From Hyphomicrobiales bacterium (lineage in GTDB: Bacteria; Pseudomonadota; Alphaproteobacteria; Rhizobiales; Rhizobiaceae): a DNA stretch of 64,000 bases. This document shows, piece after piece, positions 1 to 8,962 of this stretch (the first letter of the stretch is position 1; each line of letters begins with the position of its first letter). The stretch lies in NCBI GenBank assembly GCA_900466605.1, contig UBMU01000011.1, forward strand, positions 62,001 through 126,000, given 5' to 3'. A program made the position numbers and the translations under genes. The notes below the pieces were generated by a model. It searched no databases. It was not told where the DNA came from and saw only the letters and a list, made by a program, of their open reading frames with translations.

Positions 1-482
1 GATCGGCCTGAAGTGCTTGTCGTGCCGGAAATGCCGTAATCAGGATCAGCGACCGAGGGCACGCCGAGCACTACATTCAAAAGCGTATTGCTCCCTACCC
101 CCGCGGTCGCATTTGCGGTCGCCAGTCGAGATCCTCCCACATTCGCGCCCACATTGGCATTGACACCGCTGGAGCCGCCAACGCTTGCCGTTGTGCCGAC
201 ACCCAGGCCGTTGCTGGTGCTTCCACCGACCGATGTGCTGCTATTGATCCCGCTTGCTCCGCCGACCGAGGCGTTGACGCCGAGCCCGCCGCCAGACGTG
301 CCGCCAACACTGGCATTGATGCCGCTCGTCCCGCCGACCGACACGCCAAGGCCGCCGCTGCCGTTGCTTCCAACGCTGATGCCATTCTGGCCGCCGATGT
401 CCAGGGCGCTCACGGGCACAGCAACGATTAGAGCCGCACCACCGAACGTCAGCGCTGCGATCGTCGATTTGAAGTAATGCAT
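1..482 (-). CDS. Gly/Ser-rich repeat secreted protein, 3' end missing
   Basis: The frame is open from an ATG at 480-482 to the window edge, giving about 160 residues with no stop. A GGAGG ribosome site lies 6 bases upstream of the ATG. Residues 1-26 look like a signal peptide (short basic start, hydrophobic ALTFGGAALIVAVPVSA). The rest is a low-complexity repeat built on variants of S-V-G-G-x-S-G-[IV]-N alternating with GLGV segments, with almost no charged residues until the end, where VADPDYG appears. I do not recognise the family. The composition suggests an exported or surface structural protein with a beta-rich fold. The C-terminus lies outside the window, so an anchor or barrel cannot be excluded. 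Confidence 0.7.
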   Translation of the reverse strand, partial: MHYFKSTIAALTFGGAALIVAVPVSALDIGGQNGISVGSNGSGGLGVSVGGTSGINASVGGTSGGGLGVNASVGGASGINSSTSVGGSTSNGLGVGTTASVGGSSGVNANVGANVGGSRLATANATAGVGSNTLLNVVLGVPSVADPDYGISGTTSTSGR

Positions 483-797
483 GTTGTCCTCCATTTGCCT
501 TCTGCCGTAACCCCATGTCACAGCAGCGAAAATGAAAGCGCGCGCACTTCACGATCGACGAAAGGCAACCAAGAGTGGATTGGCCGATTTTCGATCCGTG
601 ACAATTAAAACATTAAGAAGATCTAATGTTCCAAGGAAATTCGCGCATAGGTTAATTTTTTCCTCCGCAATCCCTCAGATGCATCGTCGTGATTGAGTAG
701 GAGGCCACCGGCGTCCCCACTTTGATACTGTTCCTTGCGCTAAAATAAGAACCGTGATAATGACTGTCCAGTCAGTCAATAAGGCGTCAAAAAAATC
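483..797. other. Divergent intergenic region
   Basis: This 315-base stretch separates the Gly-rich protein (leftward) from the TetR gene (rightward). It is more AT-rich than its surroundings around 590-660. I see no convincing small gene. It should hold promoters for both directions and contains the palindrome at 761-774. Confidence 0.6.
761..778. promoter_or_regulatory. Candidate TetR operator
   Basis: TGACTG-TC-CAGTCA is a perfect inverted repeat (761-774) followed by a further GTCA that repeats the right arm. It lies 20 bases before the start of the TetR gene, the usual place for autoregulation by this family. The assignment is inferred from position and symmetry only. Confidence 0.5.
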
Positions 798-1418
798 ATG
801 GCAGAGAAAAAGCGCGAAAAACGAGATCCGGAGCAGCGCCGGGCAGAGATACTGGCGGCGGCCTTCGCCTGCTTCGCTGAACGCGGTTTTGCCGCGACCC
901 GCATGGAGGATGTTGCAACCCGCGCCCGGATCGCCAAAGGCACCGTCTACCTGCATTTCCCCGACAAGGAGCGGCTGTTCATTGAGCTGGTGTCCGGCAT
1001 CGCCTCACCGATTCTCGGCGAGGTTGGCAGCGTTGTGCTGAATGAGACGATCCCCGCGCGTTCTGTTGTCTCGATGTTCTACTCGCTCTTCAAGCGGCAG
1101 GTCCTTGAGACGGAACGCCGCCATCTGCTGCGGCTGATCCTCGCCGAAGGACCTATGTTCCCCGTGGTGACAGAGTTCTACTATCGCGAGATTATCACCA
1201 AGGGCCTCTCGATCCTTCGCACCGTGCTCGCTCGCGCCGCCGCGCGGGGCGAACTGCGCAATCCCGCCGTCGCCGACGTCCCGCAACTGGTCATGGCCCC
1301 GGCCCTGATGTCGATCGTCTGGGCAACCCTTTTCGAAGGCTATGAGCACCTCGACACCGAGAAGCTCTTCGACGCGTTCCTCGACACGCTCTTCGTGGCG
1401 GAAGGAGGCACGATATGA
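798..1418 (+). CDS. TetR/AcrR family transcriptional regulator
   Basis: A 206-residue protein with the typical TetR layout. The N-terminal helix-turn-helix occupies about residues 12-58 (EILAAAFACFAERGFAATRMEDVA, then AKGTVYLHFPDKERLF), followed by a variable helical ligand-binding region. The basic start AEKKREKRD is common in AcrR-like members. Its stop overlaps the start of the HlyD gene (ATGA), so it heads an efflux operon and probably represses it, with de-repression by a transported compound. The palindrome at 761-774 is the likely operator. The inducer cannot be read from sequence. Confidence 0.9.
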   Translation: MAEKKREKRDPEQRRAEILAAAFACFAERGFAATRMEDVATRARIAKGTVYLHFPDKERLFIELVSGIASPILGEVGSVVLNETIPARSVVSMFYSLFKRQVLETERRHLLRLILAEGPMFPVVTEFYYREIITKGLSILRTVLARAAARGELRNPAVADVPQLVMAPALMSIVWATLFEGYEHLDTEKLFDAFLDTLFVAEGGTI

Positions 1419-2380
1419 AAAAAGTCTTCATCGTCGTCATCGTGGCCGGTGCGGCACTTGCCGCCCTACCCTTCCTCCTCTCCGACAAATCCCAGCGCGC
1501 CTACCAGGGATGGGTAGAGGCCGACACCCTGTTCATCGGCGCCGACACCAGCGGCCGCCTCGTCAAACTCGATGTCGCTGAAGGCCAGGCAACTGCGCCC
1601 GGCGCTCCGCTCTTCAGCCTGGACTCGCAGACCGAAGAAGCCGCCGTCGGCTCCGCACGCGCTTCGCTGGCCCGCCTCCAAGCTGAACTCGAGCTCGCCG
1701 AGGCCGCCCAGAAGCGACCGGAAGAGATGGACATGCTACGCGCCAGCGAACGCGAGGCAGTCGCGCGACTGGAGCTTGCGTCGCAGGACCTGGACCGCAC
1801 CCGGGTTCTGGTCGAACGCGGTACAGCGACACAGGCCCGCCTCGATACAGCGACGGCCACCGAGGCTGCCAACCGCGCCGCGCTCGATAATGTCCGCAGC
1901 CAGATTACACTGGGCAACATGCCGGTCCGCGTCGAGATGCTGCGACAGTCGCGACAGGCAGTTGCCGCCGCGAAAGCCGATCTTGCTTCGGCAGAAGCCG
2001 CGTTCGACCGCCGCTTCGTCTCGGCGCCGGCAACAGGCAGCATCGAGACCATCTACTACCGCCCTGGTGAGGTTGTTCCTGCCGGCCGGCCGATCGTGGC
2101 ACTCCTGCCACCGGAAAACGTTCGTATCCGCTTCTTCGTGCCCGAGACGGAGATTGCGCTGTTTACGCTTGGTCAGTCGATCCGTGTCGCTTGCAATGCC
2201 TGCCAGCCGACCGACGCAAAGATCAGCTTTATCTCAAAGACCGTCGAATATACGCCTCCGGTCATCTACAGCCTCGAAGAGCGCACCAAACTCGTCTACC
2301 GCGTCGAGGCGATCCCCGCCGATCCGAAGGCGCTGCGCCCTGGCCAACCGGTGGATGTCACCGCGGGAGCCCGTCCATGA
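1415..2380 (+). CDS. HlyD-family periplasmic adaptor (membrane fusion protein)
   Basis: A 321-residue protein with one N-terminal membrane anchor (residues 3-22, VFIVVIVAGAALAALPFLL), a biotinyl-lipoyl half-domain (IGADTSGRLVKLDVAEGQ), a long alpha-helical hairpin rich in Ala/Glu/Arg (about residues 70-195) and a returning lipoyl half (SAPATGSIETIYYRPGEVV). This is the arrangement of YhiI/EmrA-type adaptors, which link an inner-membrane pump to an outer-membrane channel. No TolC gene is adjacent, so a channel encoded elsewhere is expected. The gene overlaps its neighbours by four and four bases, indicating translational coupling. Confidence 0.9.
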   Translation: MKKVFIVVIVAGAALAALPFLLSDKSQRAYQGWVEADTLFIGADTSGRLVKLDVAEGQATAPGAPLFSLDSQTEEAAVGSARASLARLQAELELAEAAQKRPEEMDMLRASEREAVARLELASQDLDRTRVLVERGTATQARLDTATATEAANRAALDNVRSQITLGNMPVRVEMLRQSRQAVAAAKADLASAEAAFDRRFVSAPATGSIETIYYRPGEVVPAGRPIVALLPPENVRIRFFVPETEIALFTLGQSIRVACNACQPTDAKISFISKTVEYTPPVIYSLEERTKLVYRVEAIPADPKALRPGQPVDVTAGARP

Positions 2381-3327
2381 GCGACACTGCAATGGCCGTC
2401 GACAGCCCTGAGACTGTGATCGACGTCCATCACCTCACCAAGAGCTTCGGCAGCCGAAAAGTGGTCGACGACGTGTCCATGTCGGTGAGGAAGGGCCGCA
2501 TTCATGGCTTTCTCGGTCCGAACGGCTCCGGCAAGACGACGACGATCCGCATGTTGTGCGGCCTGCTGACGCCGGATAGCGGCGATGGCACCTGCCTCGG
2601 CTTCGACATCCTGACCGAGAGCGATCGCATCCGTCGCCGCGTCGGCTACATGACGCAGAAGTTTTCTCTCTACCAGGATCTGTCGATCCGGGAGAATCTT
2701 GAGTTCGTCGCCCGCGTCTATGGCCTGCCGGACGCCCGCGGCAAGGCGAGCGCTGCAATTGAGCGTCTTGGCCTGAAAGGCCGCGAAGGACAACTCGCGG
2801 GAGAACTATCAGGCGGCTGGAAGCAGCGCCTCGCGCTCGGGGCCTGCATCCTGCCGGAACCGGCCCTTCTGCTCCTCGACGAGCCGACCGCCGGCGTCGA
2901 TCCCAAGGCGCGTCGGGATTTCTGGAACGAAATTCACGCCCTCGCGGCCGACGGCCTCTCGGTGCTGGTTTCCACCCACTACATGGATGAGGCCGAACGT
3001 TGCCATGAGATCGCCTACATCGCCTATGGCAAACTTCTGGCGCAAGGAACGGTCGAGGAAGTGATCGCCGGCACCGGTCTCGTGACCTGGACCGTCTCCG
3101 GAACCGAGGTGCATCGCCTTCAATCCGAACTCGAGAACGAGCCGGGCGTCGACATGATCGCGCCCTTCGGCACCAGCCTGCATGTTGCCGGTCGTGATCC
3201 ACTGGCGCTTGAAAAGGCAATCGCGCCATACCGCGAACGACCCGATCTTAAGTGGCAAAAGGGCGAAGCGACGCTGGAAGATGCCTTCATCGATCTGATG
3301 CGTCGCTCGGAGGACAATTTCCAATGA
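2377..3327 (+). CDS. ABC transporter ATP-binding protein (ABC-2 export type)
   Basis: The ATG at 2377 overlaps the upstream stop and gives 316 residues. Walker A is GPNGSGKT (residues 47-54), the signature is LSGGWKQ, and Walker B is LLLLDEP, followed by TAGVDPKAR and the H-loop STHYMDEAE. This matches the DrrA/YbhF/CcmA branch of exporters. YbhF of E. coli has two nucleotide domains; this protein has one, so it would act as a homodimer. It is coupled to the permease gene by an ATGA overlap. Confidence 0.92.
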   Translation: MSDTAMAVDSPETVIDVHHLTKSFGSRKVVDDVSMSVRKGRIHGFLGPNGSGKTTTIRMLCGLLTPDSGDGTCLGFDILTESDRIRRRVGYMTQKFSLYQDLSIRENLEFVARVYGLPDARGKASAAIERLGLKGREGQLAGELSGGWKQRLALGACILPEPALLLLDEPTAGVDPKARRDFWNEIHALAADGLSVLVSTHYMDEAERCHEIAYIAYGKLLAQGTVEEVIAGTGLVTWTVSGTEVHRLQSELENEPGVDMIAPFGTSLHVAGRDPLALEKAIAPYRERPDLKWQKGEATLEDAFIDLMRRSEDNFQ

Positions 3328-4472
3328 CGACGACAACGGCAAATGGCAACGGCGGTGCATTCGGACGCTTCTGGGCGATGACCATCAAGGAATTCATCCA
3401 GATGACCCGCGACCGCATAACGCTGGCGACGATGGTGGCCTTGCCGATCATGCAGCTGTTTCTGTTCGGCTTTGCAATCAACACGACGCCACACAACCTG
3501 CCGACAGCAGTGCTGATGCGAGAGAACACCGATGTCGGCCGGTCGATTTTGGCAGCGCTCGAAAACACGGACTTCTTCGAAATCCGTTCCGTCGTTACCC
3601 GAGCAGAAGACATGGATTCTCTTCTCGAATCCGGCAAGGCTCTGTTCGTCGTGGAGATCCCCGAAGGCTTCGAGCGCTCGCTTCGTCGCGGTGATACACC
3701 GTCGCTGCTGGTCGCCGCCGATGCAACTGATCCGGTCGCGTCGAGTTCCGCGCTGGGAGCGCTTTCCGGCATCGTCACGTCGGCACTTGCCAACGATCGG
3801 CAGGTGGAGTTTTCCGAACCGACCAAGCCCGCCTTCTCCATCGTCCAGCATCGACGCTACAATCCGGCCGGTTCATCGACGCTGAATATTGTGCCGGGCC
3901 TGCTTGGCACGATCCTGACGATGACCCTACTGATCTTCACGGCGCTCTCGGTCACCCGCGAGGTAGAGCGCGGCACGATGGAGAGCCTGCTCTCCATGCC
4001 GATCAAGCCGCTGGAAATCATGCTGGGCAAGATAGCGCCCTATGTGCTGATAGGCCTCGTTCAGTCGTTGCTCATCATCGCGGCCGGCCTCCTCGTCTTC
4101 AATGTGCCGATCCTCGGTGACCCGGCCTCGCTCGCGGCTGCAACCACGCTTTTCGTCATCACCAACCTGTCGATCGGCTACACTTTCTCGACGATCGCGG
4201 CCAATCAGCTGCAGGCCATGCAGATGGCAATGATGTTCTTCCTTCCGAATATCCTGCTGTCGGGTTTCATGTTCCCCTTCGCCGGCATGCCAAGGTGGGC
4301 GCAATGGATCGGCGAAGCGCTGCCTCTGACCCACTATATCAGGATTGTCAGGGCGATCATGTTGAAGGGCGCCGATATCCACGTCCTTGCCTACGATACG
4401 ATCGCCCTGGCCTGCCTGATGGCTGCAGCTATGCTGATCGCGGTGCGCCGCTTCCGCAGGACGTTGGACTAA
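3324..4472 (+). CDS. ABC-2 type permease
   Basis: The ATG at 3324 overlaps the ATPase stop and gives 382 residues. The N-terminal membrane segment (about 26-45) is followed by a large extracytoplasmic domain (about 50-175) and five to six membrane segments toward the C-terminus, the layout of YbhS/YbhR-type ABC-2 permeases. The motif TREVERGTMESLLSMP is characteristic of the family. The E. coli system has two permeases; only one is encoded here, suggesting a homodimeric channel. Together with the adaptor it forms a probable drug or toxicant exporter. Confidence 0.9.
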   Translation: MTTTTANGNGGAFGRFWAMTIKEFIQMTRDRITLATMVALPIMQLFLFGFAINTTPHNLPTAVLMRENTDVGRSILAALENTDFFEIRSVVTRAEDMDSLLESGKALFVVEIPEGFERSLRRGDTPSLLVAADATDPVASSSALGALSGIVTSALANDRQVEFSEPTKPAFSIVQHRRYNPAGSSTLNIVPGLLGTILTMTLLIFTALSVTREVERGTMESLLSMPIKPLEIMLGKIAPYVLIGLVQSLLIIAAGLLVFNVPILGDPASLAAATTLFVITNLSIGYTFSTIAANQLQAMQMAMMFFLPNILLSGFMFPFAGMPRWAQWIGEALPLTHYIRIVRAIMLKGADIHVLAYDTIALACLMAAAMLIAVRRFRRTLD

Positions 4473-4527
4473 GAGCAAAGCGCGGTTTCGACTGGCAGAA
4501 ATTGCCAACCAAAGAGGGGTTGTCCGT

Positions 4528-5160
4528 TTATCCCGGCCGGCGGACGGCCCGGATTTTGCCGCTGCTTCCACCGCCGCAAAAGAGGCGGTCGCCACCGTCG
4601 GATTCGAGTCCCGACACTGTCAAGCCTGGAGGCATATCGATGCGTTCCAGGACCTGCCCGGTTTCGGGCTCAACGCGCCTGATGTCGCTCTCATCACCTT
4701 CCCAGGTGGCATGCCACAACTCGGCGCCGATCCAGGTCACGCCGGTAACGAAACGGCTGGACTCGATACTGCGAAGAACGGCGCCCGTTTCGGGATCGAT
4801 CTGATGGATCTTCCGGCCACGATATTCTCCGACCCAAAGCGTGCCTTCGGCCCAGGCAAGCCCGGAATCTCCGCCATTGCCGGGAGCCGGAATCGTCGAG
4901 AGCACCTCCCCGGTCTTCGGATCGATTTTCTGGATCCGATCCTCGGCAATCTGGAAAAGATAGCGTCCATCGAAAGCCGTTCCCGCGTGGGCGGCGACAT
5001 CGATCGAGTGCACGATCTCTCCGACATCGGGATCGAAGGCATTGAGCCTGTCGCCGGATGCGAACCAGACATGCCGACCGTCATAGGTGACGCCGGCCAC
5101 GCGGTCCGCGTTCGGAAAGGGGCCATATTCGCGAAGGATTTCAGCTTTACTGTTTTTCAT
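4528..5160 (-). CDS. Beta-propeller repeat protein (Vgb/glutamine-cyclotransferase-like)
   Basis: A 210-residue protein without signal peptide. It is built of five to six repeats of about 40 residues with the pattern GLAWAEGTLWVGEYRGRKI then QIDPETGAVLRSI, typical of Vgb/SMP-30-like propellers. It is shorter than full six- or seven-bladed enzymes, and no catalytic residues can be assigned. It starts 9 bases after the stop of the upstream regulator, so the two form a transcriptional unit. It may bind a ligand or process a small molecule linked to that regulator; this is inference. Confidence 0.75.
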   Translation of the reverse strand: MKNSKAEILREYGPFPNADRVAGVTYDGRHVWFASGDRLNAFDPDVGEIVHSIDVAAHAGTAFDGRYLFQIAEDRIQKIDPKTGEVLSTIPAPGNGGDSGLAWAEGTLWVGEYRGRKIHQIDPETGAVLRSIESSRFVTGVTWIGAELWHATWEGDESDIRRVEPETGQVLERIDMPPGLTVSGLESDGGDRLFCGGGSSGKIRAVRRPG

Positions 5161-5169
5161 GGGCCTATC

Positions 5170-6390
5170 CTAATCGTTCGGCAGTGGACCTGGGAGTAAC
5201 AAAGTTGACGGGAAACCCGGCAGCGACGGTATCGTCCACCGGCGCGCCGGTCCCTGCCCGAAAGACCGCACCTTTTCTGCTGCCGCCAACGTATCGAGTG
5301 CGCGCTGCACCGTACGCGCGCTTGCTCCGATCGCAATCGCCAGCGCCGAACTCGACCAGGCCTCCCCGTCGGCCAGAAATGCAAGGATCTCACCATGCTG
5401 TTCCTCGACAGGTGGCGCCAGGATGACGACGTCGCCGGCGCGACGCGGCGCGAGCATGAAGCCGTCCCTGGTCGCCTTGATATCTGCTATGCGGTGAAGC
5501 TCGCCGCGCAACCGCCCAGCTTCAACGCGCAGCCTGGCGCGATGTGATTCATCGGCATTCTTCGCCCGGAAGGCACGGGCAACGAGGGCATTCCGCGAAA
5601 CGTCTCGCGGCCAGTTCTCGGCGAGAACACGTGCCAATGCAAACAAGACCGGACGCGTCGTCAACGAAACGAGCACGTCTCCATCCCGCACCACATAGCG
5701 GCACGCATCGACCACGAGGGTTCCCGACGCCAGCACTGCCTCTACCTCCTCCAGCAGCAAGAGACGCTCGCCGCCACTTCCGATCAGTCTTGCAGCCGGT
5801 GTATTCAAAACCTCAGAGAGGCTTTCGACTTCCGCACGCAGGGCGGGAATGCCCGCGTCGCGCGCAGCAGCGTCCGCTCGTTTCAGTGCCGCACGCGCCG
5901 CACTCGTGCGAAGGCGACGAATAGCAATGCCTCCGACAACGAGTTCGTGGGAGGCCCGTAACGGCGGCGGAAACGGTGTCGGATCGACCCCGGCAAGCAG
6001 ACGCTCGGCCTCGTCGAGATAACCGATGAGAAGCAGCCGCCTTGCCTCGAGATGCCTTGCATGTGCCGCATTCAAGCTGTCGCCGTGAGTTTCAAGCACC
6101 TCCCGCGCAGCAGCAAGGGTCTTGCTCGGCCAAGCAAGGTCACGGGAAACAAGGGCGATTTCCGCCTCGGCGACGATGCAGCGCGCTCGCGCGACCGGTT
6201 CCTTTGGCCCGAACGCACGCGCAGCCGTTTTCAGCAAGGCCTTCGCCCGGACGAGGTCCCCCAGCTGGGCCATTGCAATACCGCGAAGGGCGAGCGCCGG
6301 CGCATCATTGCGCAGCGCAACCCTTTTCAAGGCGCCAAGAAGATCGCCGGTCGCGAGCAGTCTCGCCGCAGCGATAATCATCGAGTCCAT
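5170..6390 (-). CDS. TPR-type helical repeat protein with C-terminal HTH, putative regulator
   Basis: A 406-residue protein. Residues 1 to about 190 are Ala/Leu/Arg-rich paired helices resembling TPRs (ALALRGIAMAQLGDLVRAKALLK). A middle section (GDVLVSLTTRPVLFALARVLAENWPRDVSRNALV) resembles the winged-helix output domain seen in SARP/OmpR-like regulators. The C-terminal 70 residues contain a second HTH (WSSSALAIAIGASARTVQRALDTLAAAEKV) ending in a wing-like FGQGPARRW. It is divergent from the DUF899 gene and co-oriented with the propeller gene, so either may be its target. No sensor domain is recognisable. Confidence 0.7.
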   Translation of the reverse strand: MDSMIIAAARLLATGDLLGALKRVALRNDAPALALRGIAMAQLGDLVRAKALLKTAARAFGPKEPVARARCIVAEAEIALVSRDLAWPSKTLAAAREVLETHGDSLNAAHARHLEARRLLLIGYLDEAERLLAGVDPTPFPPPLRASHELVVGGIAIRRLRTSAARAALKRADAAARDAGIPALRAEVESLSEVLNTPAARLIGSGGERLLLLEEVEAVLASGTLVVDACRYVVRDGDVLVSLTTRPVLFALARVLAENWPRDVSRNALVARAFRAKNADESHRARLRVEAGRLRGELHRIADIKATRDGFMLAPRRAGDVVILAPPVEEQHGEILAFLADGEAWSSSALAIAIGASARTVQRALDTLAAAEKVRSFGQGPARRWTIPSLPGFPSTLLLPGPLPND

Positions 6391-6508
6391 CGAAATCCCG
6401 TCAAACTTGTAACTCCCACCCTCTCCCGCTCCGGCTCTAGTCTGTTCCTGACCGCCAAGCAGCAGCTCCAGGCGGCAATGCTACGCAACTGACGGCAAAA
6501 GGAGAAGT

Positions 6509-7309
6509 ATGATGACGATGCACATGACAGGCACACGCGAGGAATGGCTCGCGGCCCGGCTCGAGCTGCTTGCAGAGGAAAAGGAGCTGACTCGGCGTAG
6601 CGACATGCTGGCACAGCGTCGCCAGAATTTGCCGTGGGTGCGGATCGAAAAGGACTACCGCTTCGAGACCGCCAAAGGCAGCGCCTCGTTGACCGATCTC
6701 TTCAAGGGCCGTTCGCAACTGCTCATATACCACTTCATGTTCGGACCCGACTATACGGCCGGGTGCCCATCCTGCTCTTCTATCGCAGACGGCTTCAACG
6801 GCGTCGTCACCCATCTCGAAAATCACGATGTCGCCTTCACCGCCGTTTCCCGCGCACCGCTTCCCAAACTGCAGGCTTTCAAGCAGCGAATGGGATGGAC
6901 CTTCGACTGGGCATCCTCTTTCGGCAGCGATTTCAACCTCGATTTCAGCGTTCTGTTCAGCGAACAGCAGCAGCGCCAGGGCGGGATAGAGTACAACTAC
7001 CGTCGTGAGCCGCCGATACCGGATGCGCTCGCTGGTAAGACGGTTCAGGAATGGCGACTGCGCGGCAGCGAGACGCCGGTTGCCCAAATCGCCGCGATGA
7101 CTGGAACCGATGTCGCCACATACACACGAGACCGGCCGGGCATCAGCGCCTTCGTACTCAAGGACGGCGAGGTTTACCACACGTACTCCAGCTACGCCCG
7201 CGGCCTGGATGGTGTCTGGGGCGTCTATCAATGGCTTGATCGCGCGCCTCTGGGCCGCAACGAGGACGGCATCTGGTGGCGCCTCCACGACGAGTATGGC
7301 CAGGGATGA
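6509..7309 (+). CDS. DUF899 family thioredoxin-like protein
   Basis: A 266-residue protein preceded by AAAGGAGAAGT, which supports the ATG at 6509. It has the DUF899 hallmarks: REEWLAARLELLAEEKELTR at the N-terminus, FMFGPDYTAGCPSCSSIADGF with a CxxC pair (C86, C89), and a C-terminal DGVWGVYQWLDRAPLGRNE. The family has a thioredoxin fold and is predicted to act on disulfides or peroxides; no substrate is known to me. It is translationally coupled (ATGA) to a small membrane protein. Confidence 0.9.
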   Translation: MMTMHMTGTREEWLAARLELLAEEKELTRRSDMLAQRRQNLPWVRIEKDYRFETAKGSASLTDLFKGRSQLLIYHFMFGPDYTAGCPSCSSIADGFNGVVTHLENHDVAFTAVSRAPLPKLQAFKQRMGWTFDWASSFGSDFNLDFSVLFSEQQQRQGGIEYNYRREPPIPDALAGKTVQEWRLRGSETPVAQIAAMTGTDVATYTRDRPGISAFVLKDGEVYHTYSSYARGLDGVWGVYQWLDRAPLGRNEDGIWWRLHDEYGQG

Positions 7310-7596
7310 CGCTTATGCTCTCCTCTAACCAGACACGGCGCCGTGCACCGGCCGCGACGCCGACCAGCAATGTGGCAGGCATCGCCCACGCGCTGTGCCT
7401 GGCTGCCTCGCCAACATTCGCCTTTATGGCGATTGTCACCATGGCAAGCGGCGGAGCAGACATGATCTGCTCCGCCATGCAGGACACCTTTCCAATCGAT
7501 GGCATGGCGACGATGTACCTGCTGATGTGCGCATTCCACTTGACGCCGTGGCTGCGCATGATTGCCGGACGAATAGTCGAGCCCGAACGGTCCTGA
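7306..7596 (+). CDS. Small membrane protein coupled to DUF899 gene
   Basis: The ATG at 7306 overlaps the DUF899 stop and gives 96 residues. Two hydrophobic segments are visible: about 25-48 ([24 protein letters not shown]) and about 66-84 ([21 protein letters not shown]). The C-terminus (RIVEPERS) is charged. I recognise no domain. Coupling to a soluble CxxC protein suggests a membrane partner or anchor, but this is inference. Confidence 0.7.
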   Translation: MTLMLSSNQTRRRAPAATPTSNVAGIAHALCLAASPTFAFMAIVTMASGGADMICSAMQDTFPIDGMATMYLLMCAFHLTPWLRMIAGRIVEPERS

Positions 7597-7766
7597 TGCA
7601 TTCCGGACGCCGACCCGAGGGTCTGCCCGATCCTATTGTCTTCGGGAGCGGCATGCTGCCGGAGCCAATTGGGGATTGGGTTCAAGTGACTTGCATTGCT
7701 CTGTGCCCGCTCCACCTTAGCCCCCGAGTGAGGACGGCCAACCAGGCAGGCAATGGGAGAAGATTC

Positions 7767-8645
7767 ATGCCGGACAATTCCAAGATCTCAGCCGCCGCAT
7801 CGGGTCAATTTTCGATCGGCAACATCACCGTCAATCGTCTCGGCTTTGGCGCAATGCGCGTCACCGGACCTGGTATATGGGGGCCACCTGCCGACAAGGC
7901 TGGGGCATTGGCAACCCTGCATCGTCTGCCCGAGATCGCAGTGAATTTTATAGACACGGCAGATTCTTACGGCCCCGATGTTTCGGAAGAGCTCATCAGC
8001 GAGGCGCTGCATCCTTATGAGGGGTTGTTGATCGCTACCAAGGCAGGCCTGACCCGCCAGGGACCGGACCGGTGGACGCCGAATGGCCGGCCCGACTATC
8101 TCATCGAACGAGCAAAAGGCAGCCTCAAAAAGCTCCGTGTCGACCGGATTGATTTGTGGCAACTGCACCGCATCGACCCGAAGGTCCCTGCCGCCGAACA
8201 ATTCGGCGCAGTAAAGATGCTCCTGGATGAGGGTCTCATTGCCCATGCTGGCCTGAGCGAAGTTTCGACCGAGGATATAAAGGCAGCCCGAAAGGTATTT
8301 CCTGTCGCGACGGTTCAGAATCGCTACAACCTCGTGGATCGCGGCAGCGAGGACGTGCTGGACTATTGCGAGCGCGAGGGCATCGGCTTCATTCCATGGT
8401 ACCCGCTTGCCGCAGGCGAGCTTACCCGTCCCGGCTCTGTTCTGGACAGATTGGCCCATAAGTATGGCGCAACGCCAAGCCAGATCGCTCTGGCGTGGGT
8501 GCTCAAGCGCAGCCCCGTGATGCTGCCGATACCAGGCACCTCCAAGGTGAAGCATCTTGAGGAGAACGTGGCGGCCGCCAGTATCGTTCTCGATGAGGCG
8601 GATTTTGCGGCATTGGACAAAGCGGCCAGAGAATCCGGCTCTTGA
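7767..8645 (+). CDS. Aldo/keto reductase
   Basis: The ATG at 7767 follows a GGGAGAAG ribosome site and gives 292 residues. The NADPH-dependent AKR tetrad is visible: Asp and Tyr in [10 protein letters not shown], Lys in IATKAGL, His in WQLHRID. The C-terminal cofactor loop reads [16 protein letters not shown]. It resembles bacterial oxidoreductases of the AKR11/YdbC type that reduce aldehydes with NADPH. It stands alone, about 170 bases after the DUF899 pair. Confidence 0.9.
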   Translation: MPDNSKISAAASGQFSIGNITVNRLGFGAMRVTGPGIWGPPADKAGALATLHRLPEIAVNFIDTADSYGPDVSEELISEALHPYEGLLIATKAGLTRQGPDRWTPNGRPDYLIERAKGSLKKLRVDRIDLWQLHRIDPKVPAAEQFGAVKMLLDEGLIAHAGLSEVSTEDIKAARKVFPVATVQNRYNLVDRGSEDVLDYCEREGIGFIPWYPLAAGELTRPGSVLDRLAHKYGATPSQIALAWVLKRSPVMLPIPGTSKVKHLEENVAAASIVLDEADFAALDKAARESGS

Positions 8646-8962
8646 GCCCAGCCGTCGACTGAATTTACGCCTCCTTTCTTCGCTCATCGACGCGACACCC
8701 CGACAGTGTTCGTCGTCCGCATCTCGGTGGCCTGCTGGAAATACTGGTCCGGGTCGTTGTGCCAGGTCACGGTCTCCTGTTGTCGACTGCCGAAACGCGC
8801 GGTGTCGAGCATCAGCGTGTCCAAAATGGAACGTCGAACCTTAGATATAAGAATGAGAATATAATCACTTTGCGGAAGACACGAGTTGGTGCAATCTAGG
8901 ATATCAGTTCGGGTCGGTGAATCGGGGCCATTTGTGACCTGAACGCGAGGGGGACAGATTAT
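8646..8962. other. Intergenic region with possible gene remnant
   Basis: This 317-base stretch lies between the aldo/keto reductase and the outer membrane protein. Its right half (8840-8870) is AT-rich and probably holds the promoter of the outer membrane gene. Its left half contains the leftward 42-codon frame listed at 8684-8812. Confidence 0.55.
8684..8812 (-). pseudogene. Possible C-terminal gene fragment (42 codons)
   Basis: A leftward frame reads from an ATG at 8812 to a TGA at 8684, with coding-like composition (segments VTWHNDPDQYFQQ and TEMRTTNTV). There is no good ribosome site. The sequence looks like the tail of a folded protein, not antisense noise, but I cannot name the family. 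It could also be a short real gene. Confidence 0.25.
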
